The notes below the pieces were generated by a model. That model searched no databases. It saw only the letters and a list, made by a program, of their open reading frames with translations, and was not told where the DNA came from. The position numbers were made by a program, and so were the translations under genes. DNA of 64,000 nt. Source: Batkoa obscura (lineage: Eukaryota > Entomophthoromycota > Entomophthoromycetes > Entomophthorales > Batkoaceae). Positions within the stretch are counted from its first letter, which is position 1. Each line of letters begins with the position of its first letter. Location: assembly GCA_030770535.1 (NCBI GenBank), contig JASVEC010000006.1:1736001-1800000 (forward strand). The letters run 5' to 3'. Of this stretch, positions 36,145 to 47,003 are shown piece after piece.

Positions 36145-36250
36145 TATGAGGGTGTTTTTTTTGGTTTCATCATTTTTTCCATTCTTTAAGTGCAATTTGA
36201 GAGGAAAAATTAGTAGTAAAATTATTAAACAAAAAAATACATCCTCGTAT
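36145..36250 (-). mobile_element. MITE copy
   Basis: Reverse member, 106 bp, ATATGAGGGTGTTTTTTTTG at the left, ATCCTCGTAT at the right. Confidence 0.9.
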
Positions 36251-37216
36251 ATTTTAAGCATTTTATATTCATCGATTTCATTTTTATTTCGTAGATTCAG
36301 CTAATGATTCTATTTAAATTTTTTTCTAAGTTTATTTTTTTTTCAAATTCAGTCTAAGAAACTGTGCTTTGCTAGTTTAAAGCGTTATGATGATATCACT
36401 AAAAAGGAGGACTTTTGGCATAAGGTGAACGCAGTACAAATATAAATAGCATAAAAGAACAAGGCGTCAGTAACAAAAGGATGTGAAAAAGCTTCCGAAA
36501 GTGGAGGGATGATAGTTAAAGGTGGAAAGTTTTTCCGAATAACTAGTTAATTTTATTATTTGAATAATGTTTTTATCATTTTATTATCTTCATTATTGAC
36601 TATATCTTTTTTGCAATTTAGCTGCGTGAATATAACATACAGCTTAAGGAAACATTATCTATAATGAATCAACTTGTTTAAGTTATGTTTTCAAGGCAAT
36701 AGTGAAGAGCATAGTTGTACAATGGTTTCATGCACACGCTTTCCATGCCCTCGAGCCAGAAATTCATCTATTTTCCTCCGATAAAAGGTGAATTTAGGTT
36801 ATATTTTGATACTAAATATACTCCCTATATGGGTTAAAAAGCTATTTATAAATCTTTTTGTGAGCCCCATTGTTATATCTTTTATAACTAATTAAATTTA
36901 GATATCTGTCTTTATTTTAATATGTGCCTCAGCTTCTTTATTGTTGGCTTCTACGATCAATAAACTCAGGTTATTAAATATTTTTTAAACATACCTTCTT
37001 AATTAGCGAAATTTAAGATAAAAATATTACTTTATAAATTAATATCAGAGCTGTTTGTTAAATGATATGTAGCAAAAACATCGCTTTTTAACAATAAGAT
37101 GTTTATTATAGCTTTTGTAGATAGTATTTACATTTTGTTCATTGTTTTAATATAATTTACTTTAGTCATTTTTTTAGTAAAATAGTTTTTTTATAATATA
37201 CAGCTATTAAAATATT
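36251..37216. other. AT-rich spacer between secreted-protein units
   Basis: No gene is seen. A slightly GC-richer patch at 36725-36790 has no recognisable content. Confidence 0.4.
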
Positions 37217-37322
37217 ACGTGGTGATGTATTTTTGTATTTAAGAATTTTACTAACAGTTTTTCCGCTCAAATAGCGTTTAAAAGATGGAAAAAGTGATGA
37301 GGCCAAAAAAACATCCCCATAT
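37217..37322 (+). mobile_element. MITE copy
   Basis: Forward member, 106 bp, left end ACGTGGTGATGTATTTTTG (diverged), right end ACATCCCCATAT. Confidence 0.88.
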
Positions 37323-37413
37323 ATACATTAAAATTTCATAAATTTAACACAATAATCAAGCTAACTTCAATATAAAATTTCTAATCATTAATAAAAACAA
37401 AAATTACTATTAA

Positions 37414-37477
37414 ATGTATAAATCAAAATTGTTTTTATTTTAGGACAGTTAAGTGGTGATTATTTAATTTAAATTAA
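37414..37477 (-). repeat. 3' flank shared by secreted-protein copies 2 and 3
   Basis: Partner of 35187-35251. Confidence 0.75.
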
Positions 37478-37861
37478 TTAAGGCATTTTCTTAAAGAAAT
37501 CAGTGATCTTCTTTTGATTACCACCTTTGGCAACAGCTTTAGCATTATTAAGGGCTGCTTCTATATCAGTTGGGCTCTTCTTCTTAGCAAGAGATACTCT
37601 CCATGCGGCATATAATCCACCACATGCACCACAGAAGGCAATGGTTTCTTTAACAGCATCAACTGTATCGGCAATACTTTTTGAGTTACAAGCTTTATAG
37701 ATACCACTTCCTACACCAATAGCACTTGCACAAGCTGCAGTGATTTCAGCTTTACCTCTCTTATGATGGCTCCATGGCTTATAGCTAAAGCCTTCTACTT
37801 CATTACTAAGGTTAAAGACGGATAATAAAAAGAAAGAGATGAATAATATAAGGAATTTCAT
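37478..37861 (-). CDS. Small secreted 4-Cys protein with C-terminal PIP-box-like motif, copy 3
   Basis: Third copy encoding the same 127-aa protein, 2226 bp beyond copy 2. At the silent sites where the copies differ it agrees with copy 2 twice and with copy 1 once. That is a mosaic pattern expected from gene conversion or stepwise duplication. Signal peptide, Lys-Arg site, C44/C58/C77/C80 and QKKITDFF at 116-123 are unchanged. Upstream homology ends earlier (about 38115) than between copies 1 and 2. Confidence 0.85.
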   Translation of the reverse strand: MKFLILFISFFLLSVFNLSNEVEGFSYKPWSHHKRGKAEITAACASAIGVGSGIYKACNSKSIADTVDAVKETIAFCGACGGLYAAWRVSLAKKKSPTDIEAALNNAKAVAKGGNQKKITDFFKKMP

Positions 37862-38115
37862 ATTGAATTAAATATTATATATAAATGTATAAGTTTATAA
37901 GTTTATAAGAAAACAGATTCCAAAACTTGAGCTTTTATACTCTTTTTTATTACTTGTTTTTAATGATAACTTTTATAAAATGTACCCATAAAACATATCT
38001 TTATTATATTTTTATTATATTTTTATTTTTAATTAATTTTTTTTATTAAATTTTTTTAAAAATTACTATATTTAGTATATATTTTGTTATTGAAATTCGT
38101 GATGCATAAAAAGAA
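37862..38115 (-). promoter_or_regulatory. Duplicated promoter of small secreted protein, copy 3
   Basis: Same upstream block as the other two copies, about 250 bp, ending after GATGCATAAAAAGAAT. Confidence 0.7.
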
Positions 38116-39151
38116 TAGTAAATTAAATATTCTAATAAAACTTAAATAACTTGTTTAATAAAACCCTAAAACAGCAGTAATAAATTGAAATGTTATTATG
38201 ATTTTTAAGGCGTTTTATGTTACCAATGGAATTTTTATTAATGATGATCTTATTTTTTGTAAAAGGTTTTTAATCCTTTGTGTACTGAACATCTTAAGAA
38301 AATCATGTTTGATTGTATTGAAAATTTTGATTCTTTTGATTAGTGAAGAATGATTTTTGCTTACCCAGGGCTAAATTAACGCCCAATGTCCGTTATAATT
38401 CAATTTTGGTCTACAAAGATTTAGCGAGCGTAACTCGTCCACGGTGCTTGTGGTTAAATTACTTTCTGATCAAGTGTGGGTTTTATTAAATATTTAGAAT
38501 TATTTTTTTGGTAGGGTCATTTTTATTGCAATAAAGGAAACATTTTCATTAGTATTTTGATACCTTAACCGAAATTTTTTTAAAAATTAAAGCATTTATA
38601 AATATATTAACTCCAACCTAGTTTTAACTTAGCCCTAATGCTAATTTTATCATTACTTTCAATAAAAAATAGCACAGAATTTCAAATCATGTCCTATATG
38701 CTTGTTGCAGTTTTAATTTTATTTATGATTTTAATCCTTTTTGAAATTTTTTAGCTCATAGAAATGAACCCTCTAGAACTATTGCTGGCAAGGTTCTGGT
38801 ATATATCCTTAGTCTTTTAACAATACTTTAGCTAATCAAAACTACGCAGTTGTCTCTAGTTATATAAGAGTCACTTGCTTATTTTGATTGTAAAAATATT
38901 GCATAAAAGATAAGGGCACATATATTGGGGCCTTTCCCTGTCACAATTTTTTCTAAAGTATTCATTCAAAAATATTTTTAATTTTGAACAGAATACGGCT
39001 TTGATTAGGTTAATAAAATATTCTCTTTAGTATAAAAATAACTGTTGATCATAAATTGCTTACTAATCTATAAATTATTTTATTATTGGTTTAAATTTTA
39101 GAATAGAAAAACGAAAAGTATTACAAATTAAAAAAATATCCTTTCAACAAA
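38116..39151. other. Spacer before the F-box gene
   Basis: No gene is seen. A less AT-rich patch at 38365-38460 contains the inverted pair GGGC...GCCC but does not fold as a tRNA. Confidence 0.45.
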
Positions 39152-40504
39152 ATGATATCGGAGCTTCCGGACATAGCATTGGACATTATATGGAGTGAAT
39201 TAGAAGATGAAGATAGACATAAATTAAGATTGGTAAGTAAATCATGGAAGAGTATAGTAAATCCACGTATATTCAAAAGTTTTAATATAACAGATTACAA
39301 TAATTTAAAGTTGAAATTGATACCAAAATATGGTTCTTTAGTAATTCGAGCAAAAATAAGTGAAGTAGAATTTAAGATCAATGATTTTTTTGAGCGATGC
39401 CCTAATGTTCATAGTTTAACTTTAAAAAGAGTAGAATTAATTCATCAAGAAGCGGAAGAAAATCCAAAATTAAAGAATTTATCAATAGCTTTAGATGGAA
39501 GGAATGTTTCAGAAAAAGATATCCTCGAATGGAAACCAGTGGTAGAGAATTTTGTTAATTTAACTACTCTAGTTTTATTAGATTTTGATCCTATTACAGC
39601 ACAAAATTTATTTTATTCATTACCTAAATTGATCAAGTTTAAGTATCTTAGTAACGGAACCATTATACCAAAAGCTTGGAAAGGAAATTATTTAAGTAAG
39701 TTAAATACCTACTTCGATTCAGATTTTAAAAATTCATATGTAAATACTAATTTGAGAGAGTTGTATGTAAAGTCATATCATAAATTTTCAATTGATAAAG
39801 ATTTATTTACAATTAATTCAACTTGCTTTCCAAATTTAAATAAATTAACACTAATATTATGGGATGGTTATCTTTTGAATACAGAAGGGTATGATTTCAA
39901 ACATTTAAAGTCATTACATATCAATTATAAGGAGTTTACTCCACAGATGTTAGATAAACTTATTGAAAATAATAATAAAATATATCATTTACATGTCCAT
40001 AAATTAATAAATAATATACAAATACCATTAAATGATTATGTAGATCGATTAAAGAGTTTGAGTCATTTACATATAGATTTAAGTAATAGTGAGCTAGACA
40101 CTGTAATTTTGGAAGAGTTACCAACATTACAACATATCACTCATTTAGGGATTCATTTTTCACATTTAACAAAATCGAAGCTTTACTTATTAAGTAGTAA
40201 ATTTCCAAAGGTACAAGTATTTGAGTTTATTGGAGCCGTTATCAATGATAAACAATTAAGTTTTGAATTAGCGGAAATGTTTAGTTCATCTATGACCCAT
40301 GGTTTATCTTTTAATTGGGATACTCTTATTGTTCCCGATTTTAATCATTTAATTATTAATGTTATTAAATTTTGTTTAAAGTTAAAAAAACTTTATCATC
40401 GATTTAAAATATCTGATATTTCACCAGATGAAGCTTTCAATTTACTTAAATATACACATAAGGATTTAAGTATTGCTTATTGGGTTCCAAAAGAAGATTT
40501 TTAA
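39152..40504 (+). CDS. F-box protein with LRR-like repeats
   Basis: Probable substrate adaptor of an SCF ubiquitin ligase: the F-box binds Skp1 and the rest recognises the target. Single exon, 450 aa. The N-terminal F-box reads ISELPDIALDIIWSELEDED, then HKLRLVSKSWKSIVNPRIFK (about residues 2-45), the usual L-P-x-x-x-x-x-I-W, L-R-x-V-S-K-x-W pattern. Irregular leucine-rich segments follow (for example VHSLTLKRVEL, LKNLSIALDG, LKSLHINYKEF, LSHLHIDLSN, ITHLGIHFSHL), spaced about 25 residues apart. No stop or frameshift interrupts it. The target cannot be told from the sequence. It is convergent with the kinase gene at 40956-42079. Confidence 0.85.
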   Translation: MISELPDIALDIIWSELEDEDRHKLRLVSKSWKSIVNPRIFKSFNITDYNNLKLKLIPKYGSLVIRAKISEVEFKINDFFERCPNVHSLTLKRVELIHQEAEENPKLKNLSIALDGRNVSEKDILEWKPVVENFVNLTTLVLLDFDPITAQNLFYSLPKLIKFKYLSNGTIIPKAWKGNYLSKLNTYFDSDFKNSYVNTNLRELYVKSYHKFSIDKDLFTINSTCFPNLNKLTLILWDGYLLNTEGYDFKHLKSLHINYKEFTPQMLDKLIENNNKIYHLHVHKLINNIQIPLNDYVDRLKSLSHLHIDLSNSELDTVILEELPTLQHITHLGIHFSHLTKSKLYLLSSKFPKVQVFEFIGAVINDKQLSFELAEMFSSSMTHGLSFNWDTLIVPDFNHLIINVIKFCLKLKKLYHRFKISDISPDEAFNLLKYTHKDLSIAYWVPKEDF

Positions 40505-40955
40505 TTAAACAATTTAGTGCTATAGCTTTTTTAGTTTTTAGATAAAAAAGTTTGTTACTTAAAACAAATTTCAAATTATTTTAATTTTTTATAATTGTAT
40601 ATTTTATTTCACTTTAAAGTGTACTTATATTTTGGTTATGAAGCAAATATATCATAGTAGCTTTAGTAATTTACTTTATATTTCATTAATTATATTTAAA
40701 TTTCTACCATAGAGAAATAACGTATTTTAATTATTTGATGATGTATTAAAAAAGGAGTATGATTCTCCTTATTGATTTGACCTATTAAATTTAAATATGA
40801 TATTCTTAACTTTCATTGGCCAATTTATTATTACAAATCAAAATTCAAACAAACAAAAAAGGGTATAAGCATAATAATTTGTGCAATATAATATACACTT
40901 TATTTAATAAGCTGAATGAATATAATTTAATATAGCATATATGCTATGAATTTTT
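40505..40955. other. Spacer between convergent genes
   Basis: 3' flanks of the F-box gene and the kinase gene. No feature is seen. Confidence 0.5.
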
Positions 40956-42079
40956 TTACAAGAATTGTTCCAATTTAATGCGGTGATTGGCATTCAATTT
41001 TAGTAATCCTTTAATATTTTGTTTTAAATTAGGGTCTACGCTGGTATCTGATGGAAAATTTAATTCTCCTAAAGCAATTTTACGAAACATTGATGAACGA
41101 GAAACCCCATTTCCATAATGATATGGAAGATGACCATAGGCAAGTGCGTATAGTATACATCCTAAAGCCCAAGAGTCACCCTTCCTTAGATCATGACCTT
41201 TACTACTTGTGACTAATAGCTCTGGCATTAGATATTCCTCAGATCCACTTATACTTACGTTTAAGGTGGTATTACCAAGTGTATTAATAGATAGGCCAAA
41301 ATCGGTTAATTTTACAATGTAGCGATCCTTTTGCTTCATTAATAAAAAGTTTTCTAGCTTAATGTCCCTATGTGCCAAGTCATTTTTATGCAGATAATGG
41401 ACAGCTAAAATTAATTTGTCAATATAAGTAATATATTTAGGCTAATTTAGTAATATTTAAATATTAATAATTATATTTTGACTATTTTTGTACTAATAAA
41501 ATTATTTAAATACATACCTTGGACACACTGTTGAAAAATATCTAATACTGTACTCTTGGACAATTTAAGATTATTGTTTATGAAATCAAATAAATCACCA
41601 TCTGCCAAGTATTCTTGGATAATAACAAGATGCTCATTAGTAATAAAAGAATCTACCAATTTGACAATGTTTGGATGTTGATATTTTTTAAGACAATCAA
41701 CTTCTTTGTTAAAGAAAGCATGATTTTCTTGATTTTTTATCATCATCTTAATGGCTACTTTTTGATCTCCGCTTTTTCTTTGTCCTAAATATACTTTGGC
41801 AAACCCTCCTTGTCCTATTAACTTTATTATATCATAACCATAGTTATTTAAGTCGGGATTTAATGGGCTCCTGGGGAAGATTATGGGGGAAGCAGAAGTG
41901 GGTGTGATAGCTTCTTTATCATCAACCAGTTCAGTTTCATGACTAATATCAGGGGATAAATTTGGAGTCGGTATATTGGTATTATGCTCAACAAAGTTGA
42001 CATTGATACTGTCAGGTAAAGTTTTTATTGAGTTACCGAATTGCGAATCTTTATTGGTATAGATTACAGTTTGGAACAT
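40956..42079 (-). CDS. Serine/threonine protein kinase (2 exons)
   Basis: Protein kinase of 336 aa. Exon 1 is 42079-41518, a 113-bp intron is 41405-41517, and exon 2 is 41404-40956. After a Ser/Thr/Pro-rich N-terminus (about 80 residues) the catalytic domain shows IGQGGFAKVYLG (G-loop), VAIKMM (Lys), FFNKEVDCLKKYQHPNIVKL (Glu in helix C), AVHYLHKNDLAHRDIKLEN (catalytic loop), LTDFGLSI (DFG), EYLMPELL (MPE in place of APE) and GDSWALGCILYALAYGHLPY. The exon junction restores the QQCVQAVHYLH helix. The domain ends within the last helices at the C-terminus. It looks active and CAMK/SNF1-like in style, but I cannot assign an ortholog. Confidence 0.88.
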
Positions 42080-44798
42080 GATGGCATAATAAATTAAAGT
42101 GAAAAGTAAGATATGAGAAGACTGTTAAAACTGTATATTCTATATACTATGATAGATGATGATGATTAATAAGATTTAGTTGATTATAAATTAAAAGATC
42201 TATAAATTGGAATAAAGGTTCAAATCTTAATTAACACTAATAGCGCATTTGAATCATTTATAAGCGATTTTAAACTGTTAATAATCCCTTAACTTTGATT
42301 GAACTTGATTGTTTTTTATTGGATTTTTGATAAATTTTTTACCTTTTTGGTAGTACAAAAGTAATTCCCTTAATATATTTATCGAATAATAGTTATAATA
42401 TATCTTTAAAGGAGTTCCTATTGAATATTATGGAATTAGTTAACCTATTAACTGAATTTAGTATTATGGCAAAATTTAATATATGACAGTTTTGGTGTGA
42501 CTTTATTTCTTCCAATACTCCCTCATTCTATTTCTTAAACAACCAATTAAATCTACTTAAGTTATTTAATGATTTAACAATTAGCCAAATAATCATAATT
42601 AACCACCCCTTATTGTAACCTGACACTTGCTTTATTCAGAAACTTTAACTAATTTCTTAACCAAAAAACAATAAAAGTAACCAATAAAATAATCCCAATA
42701 CCATTTCGCATCTTTTAGGAGGCAACTTTAAATTTTATGGTCCAGTTTGAAATTATTAATTTTCGTTTTAAATCTTCACCAAAGTAAGGGTAATATTGAA
42801 ATCCACTTTGCTTAGCTATTTTAGTTTCATCACCTTAATAAGGATTGATAACTTCAGTTTAGGCTATTTAAACTTACGTATTGCTTATTTTGAAAGCTTA
42901 ATTTCATTTATTTTTAATATATTTCCCAAGTCATTAAGTTTTATATTACATGAATTAAAAATGATTTGTTACGAATAAAATAAACTTGCGTTTAGAATGT
43001 AATAAAATGTAACTTGAGAATTAAATAATTTGAGAAATAATTGGAATTTAAAACAAGTAACAAAAAAGAGCTTTAATTTTTTAAATATAAAACAGTGGAT
43101 AAACCACTGTTGTGTTATAAAAATACATTGAGATAATATCTTAAAAGTGCTAATAGAAACCCTTATCAAATTTTAATATTGAATGTTAGTATGAAATAGG
43201 ATAAAAAATTATTATGATTGGCTAAAATTTTGACTGCTAATTTTGAAAACTATCTTTCCGCAGGAGCTACTTTTTCTAATTCTAAGCCTTTAAGGTAAAC
43301 TAAAGGTTTGGCTTAAAGCAGTACCTATTTTTTTTATTAGATTGTCTCTAAACTGATAGATTTATTTTATATTTACAACTCAAATTTATGAAAATAATAT
43401 TTGCCCAGGAATAGCATTCATTTATTTCAAACGATGTTCCTAATTTTTTATGAAAAATAAGTTTTGCAAAATATTAATTTAATCCTGGGTTGTTATTTTA
43501 GAATGCCACTTTAGCTGAAAAATAATTCTAAAATAAATGTTGGCTAAAAAATTTTCAGTGAATTCATTTTATGCAAAAAATAAAAAAGAGAAAACCAACT
43601 AATATAAAAAAGTTAATTATGTGAACTTTAGTAAGAACACAAACACTAGCACAATATCTAAAAATGTATTTGACAATACTCTAAGACTTATTAAGGAGGT
43701 ATCTTTGGCAGTGAAAAAAGTTCAACTCAAATGCCATCAAACTAAATTCTTTTACTATCATTTAAAACTTTAGAAAAAGTATGTTCAAAAGGATTAGTTG
43801 AATCCGGATGTTTTGATGAAAAGCAAACTTTATAGAACTGGGATTTAGATGCCTTCAACTTTTTTTAATTTGCCATTAATTTCTTTTATAGTGAATCCAT
43901 GGTTTGAATATTATATGCAATCTATAAATTTATTATAAAATATATTAACAGCAAATTAAAAAAAACTGAAGGTATCTAAATATAATCAATTCTAATAAAT
44001 TATATTAATATCCGAGAAAACAAAAAAATTGCTTTGACTTAAACTAATAGTTTGTATATAAGTTCTTACTAATCATAAGTTTAGCTTTTTCAAGAATAGT
44101 ATGTCCAAATATAAATTTTATCTTTGTTTTAAAAATTTAAAAGAACAGGATTGATTTTTCGCTAATCATAAAACCCTAATTTGTACATAACTGTGCTTAC
44201 CTCCATTAAATTCCATAAATAAAAAGTTTATAAAAAATAATGTTTCTTACAAAAGCAAGGAAAAAACAAATTCCAGTCGGGACTGATATACTATGATATA
44301 AAACCAAAGAGCTCAAAGTTAATAAGATCCTACAAGACGAATATTAAAACTTTTGGATAATGAAAGTTACCCGTTACAGTACATATTTATTGAGATACAT
44401 AAAATTTCAACCAGTTTTTGAACAGATTTCATTTTTTTAAATATATTTTATATATTATTAAATAAAGCTTTAAAGAACAATCAATACGAAAAGTAAGCTA
44501 TTAATGATAATGATTGTATTTTAGAATCTCAATACCAACGTAGCTTGTTATTTATTTGATCCTTTGCATAGATCACATTTTAAAGAGCTAAATCATTTAC
44601 TAAGAATGGCAACTTTTTTAAGAATTAATAAAATAGAAATTATTGAATAAATCTTATAATAACAAAAATAAAATATAAAAAATAAAAATTATAAGACAAA
44701 GTTTTAAAATTGAGTTATGAAAAACAGTATAGAAGCTCATCATTTGGATATTATTATTTTTATAAACATTTAATTATATAATTAATCATTTATTTAAT
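42080..44798. other. 2.7-kb gene-poor stretch
   Basis: The first ~150 bp are the kinase promoter. No spliced or unspliced gene model holds elsewhere. Faint coding-like runs near 43680-43860 are interrupted and have no identity I can give. Confidence 0.4.
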
Positions 44799-45209
44799 AT
44801 GAGATTCTTTATTTTAATCGCTTCTTTCTACTTATTGGCCATGTTAAACTTTAGCAACTCCGTTGACGGTTTTAGCTTTAAACCATGGCATCATCATAAG
44901 AGAGGTAAAACTGAAGCAGCTACCTTTTGTGGATCCTTAGTTGGCGCTACTGCTAGTATTATTACAGCATGTAACGCACCAGGTGTTGATAGTGCTATGG
45001 CTGCTGTCGCAACTGGTATGGCGCTTTGCAGTGCATGTGGAACAGGCTATGTCGGATGGAAAGCAGCTCAAAAAGCAAAGATTGAAAAGGGTGAACTCAC
45101 TGTCGATGGATTTACTAAGAAACTTGCTGAACTTTTAGGTATTATTAAGAAAGAATCTGATAGTGCTAAAAGACAAAAATTAATTACTGATTATTTCAAT
45201 AAAGTATAA
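44799..45209 (+). CDS. Small secreted 4-Cys protein with PIP-box-like tail, diverged paralog
   Basis: 136-aa relative of the three identical proteins at 33-38 kb, single exon. Conserved features fall at the same residue numbers: signal peptide (FFILIASFYLLAMLNF), FSFKPWHHHKRGK (25-37), cysteines 44, 58, 77 and 80, and tryptophans 30 and 87. The middle and the Lys-rich helix have diverged and the C-terminal part is longer. The end nevertheless keeps QKLITDYF (126-133), again matching the PIP consensus with TD. The retained ends in a mostly diverged protein argue for selection on both the post-signal motif and the tail. The function is unknown. Confidence 0.82.
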   Translation: MRFFILIASFYLLAMLNFSNSVDGFSFKPWHHHKRGKTEAATFCGSLVGATASIITACNAPGVDSAMAAVATGMALCSACGTGYVGWKAAQKAKIEKGELTVDGFTKKLAELLGIIKKESDSAKRQKLITDYFNKV

Positions 45210-45387
45210 GCTTATGAATTAAAATAAAAGTATAACTCAAAATCCATCTTTCGTTTGTTTATTATAATATGAACAAAGCCTAGATTTTTATTTTTGTTTG
45301 TTTTTATTCAATCAAATATTATCCTATTTTAATCAATTTTATTGCAATGATACTTTTTAAAATAATTTAAATTATCAGAGAAAGAAC

Positions 45388-45490
45388 ATATGGGGATGTA
45401 TTTTTTTGTTTAAGAATTTTATTAGCAATCTTTCCGCTGAAATAGTGCTTAAAAATGGAAAAAGTAATGAAACCAAAAAACACCCCCAAT
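45388..45490 (+). mobile_element. MITE-equivalent left terminus of the transposon
   Basis: 103 bp aligned end to end with the free MITEs, including the internal inverted terminus AACACCCCCAAT. The dead copy at 21552 has the same arrangement, so it is an ancestral feature of the element, not a chance insertion. Confidence 0.8.
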
Positions 45491-47003
45491 AAAGCAAAAA
45501 AAAGAAAAGGAAAGTCATTAAGATTTATTATTAATAATAATAAACTTAATCAAGCAATGTATAAAATTAGTGCTTTAAGGAAAACAGGAAATAAAAACCA
45601 ACAAGTAGCATTATTATCAACTATAGCTTCAGTATATTCTTTTGATGAATGTAAAAGTTTTGGATTTAATATAAGTAGAAATCAATATGATTATTCAAAA
45701 ATAATTAATAATACTAAAATATCGACATTACAGCCTATTATTAAAAATACAAAAAAAATTAATGAGCAAATTAAAATTATTATACAATATTTACTTAATA
45801 TTTCAACCATTTCATCAAGATTTAATAAAAAGAATAATGATGAAAAACATTCTTCAGATAATATACATATTAAATAAAAGTAGAAGAATGATATATGGTA
45901 AACATTTTAATGATTTGAAAGATAAAGTAGTAGCTAGGTCAACATTTTTTAAATATATACCAGATAATTTTAAAAACCCAGCAAGAAAAACAGATTTATG
46001 TAATATATGTGCCCAGTATACAGTTAGAAAAAAGTTATTTGAAAATAAAATAAATACAGCGACAGAAAATAAAGCAGAGATACAGGAATCTTTTAATAAA
46101 GAAAAAAGGTTATATAAATTACATGAATTTTGTATTAATACTCAAAAAAACATACTTAATCAAACTATTGAAAAATTAAATAATAGAAGTTGTGTAATAA
46201 TTTTAGACTTTAAACAAAATATGGAAGTAGGAACAAGACCAGATTCAATAAACTTAGATCATTATAATAAACAAGCTATATCAGTATTAGGGTTTGGCGT
46301 TTTATATTTAAAAAACGATAAAACAATAGGCAAAGTTTATTTTGATTATTTATCTGAATTATTAAATCATGATTCAGCACATGAAGGAGATTGTTTAATT
46401 GATTTAATATCTAAAGAGCCTTTATTTAAAAAGTCTACAAAAATTAATATATGGGGAGATACAGGATATCATTTTAAATCTCAAGAGTTTTTACATTATG
46501 TATTTGAAGAAATTTATAAAATAAATAGTAGTTTAAATATTGATCTTAATTTTTTTGCTGAGCATCATGGAAAAAGTATAGTTGACGGGCATTTTGGAAA
46601 TCTTTCACAGTGAAAAAATAGTTTTGAAGCATTAGGTAAAATAGAAGATATTGATCAATTAATTTCAAAATTTGAGATTTTTGTTTGTGAAAATAATAGA
46701 TTTAATAACTCAACTGTCAACAATGGGCAAATAAATATAATTTTTAAAAAGTATGAAAGAAACAAAGATACAAAAAAAATAATAAAAATAAAAGGTATTA
46801 AAAAGTATTTACATTTTATTAAACGTGGTAAAAAACTACACTGTTATCCAGTATCTGATAGATCAAAAAAAAGCGATATAATTACAATTAAAGCTATAGA
46901 GTCTATAGAAAATAGAAAAATTAAAAGGTCAACCCCAGCTTATCTTACAAAAATAACTGAAAATTTAAAAGTTTCAATATTTAGTAAGCAAGTAAGTAAG
47001 TAG
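45455..47003 (+). pseudogene. DDE transposase, broken by one frame change and one TGA
   Basis: The open frame starts MEKVMKPKNTPNKAKK inside the left terminal MITE-like segment. It runs to about 45830, where the reading frame shifts. It continues MIYGKHFNDLKDKVVARSTF, YIPDNFKNPARKTDLCNIC (a Cys-rich motif), VIILDFKQNMEVG (first acidic residue), HDSAHEGDCLIDL, INIWGDTGYHFKSQEFL (second Asp) and NFFAEHHGKSIVDGHFGNLSQ, followed by TGA at 46611-46613. Translation then continues in frame KNSFEALGKIEDIDQL to TAG near 47003. The TGA probably replaces a Trp codon. The HGKS-x-x-DGHFG block is shared by a group of uncharacterised DDE transposases of fungi and invertebrates; I do not assign a named superfamily. 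Recent loss of function is likely. Confidence 0.75.

Noticed and set aside
38365-38460. Possible tRNA or structured RNA in a less AT-rich patch
   Set aside because: The GGGC/GCCC pair does not extend into a cloverleaf; no A/B-box pair was found. No tRNA or rRNA was recognised anywhere in the window.
46611-46613. TGA within the transposase as a recoded codon
   Set aside because: Host genes here show no sign of TGA recoding, and a Trp codon mutated to TGA is the simpler explanation in an element that also has a frame change.
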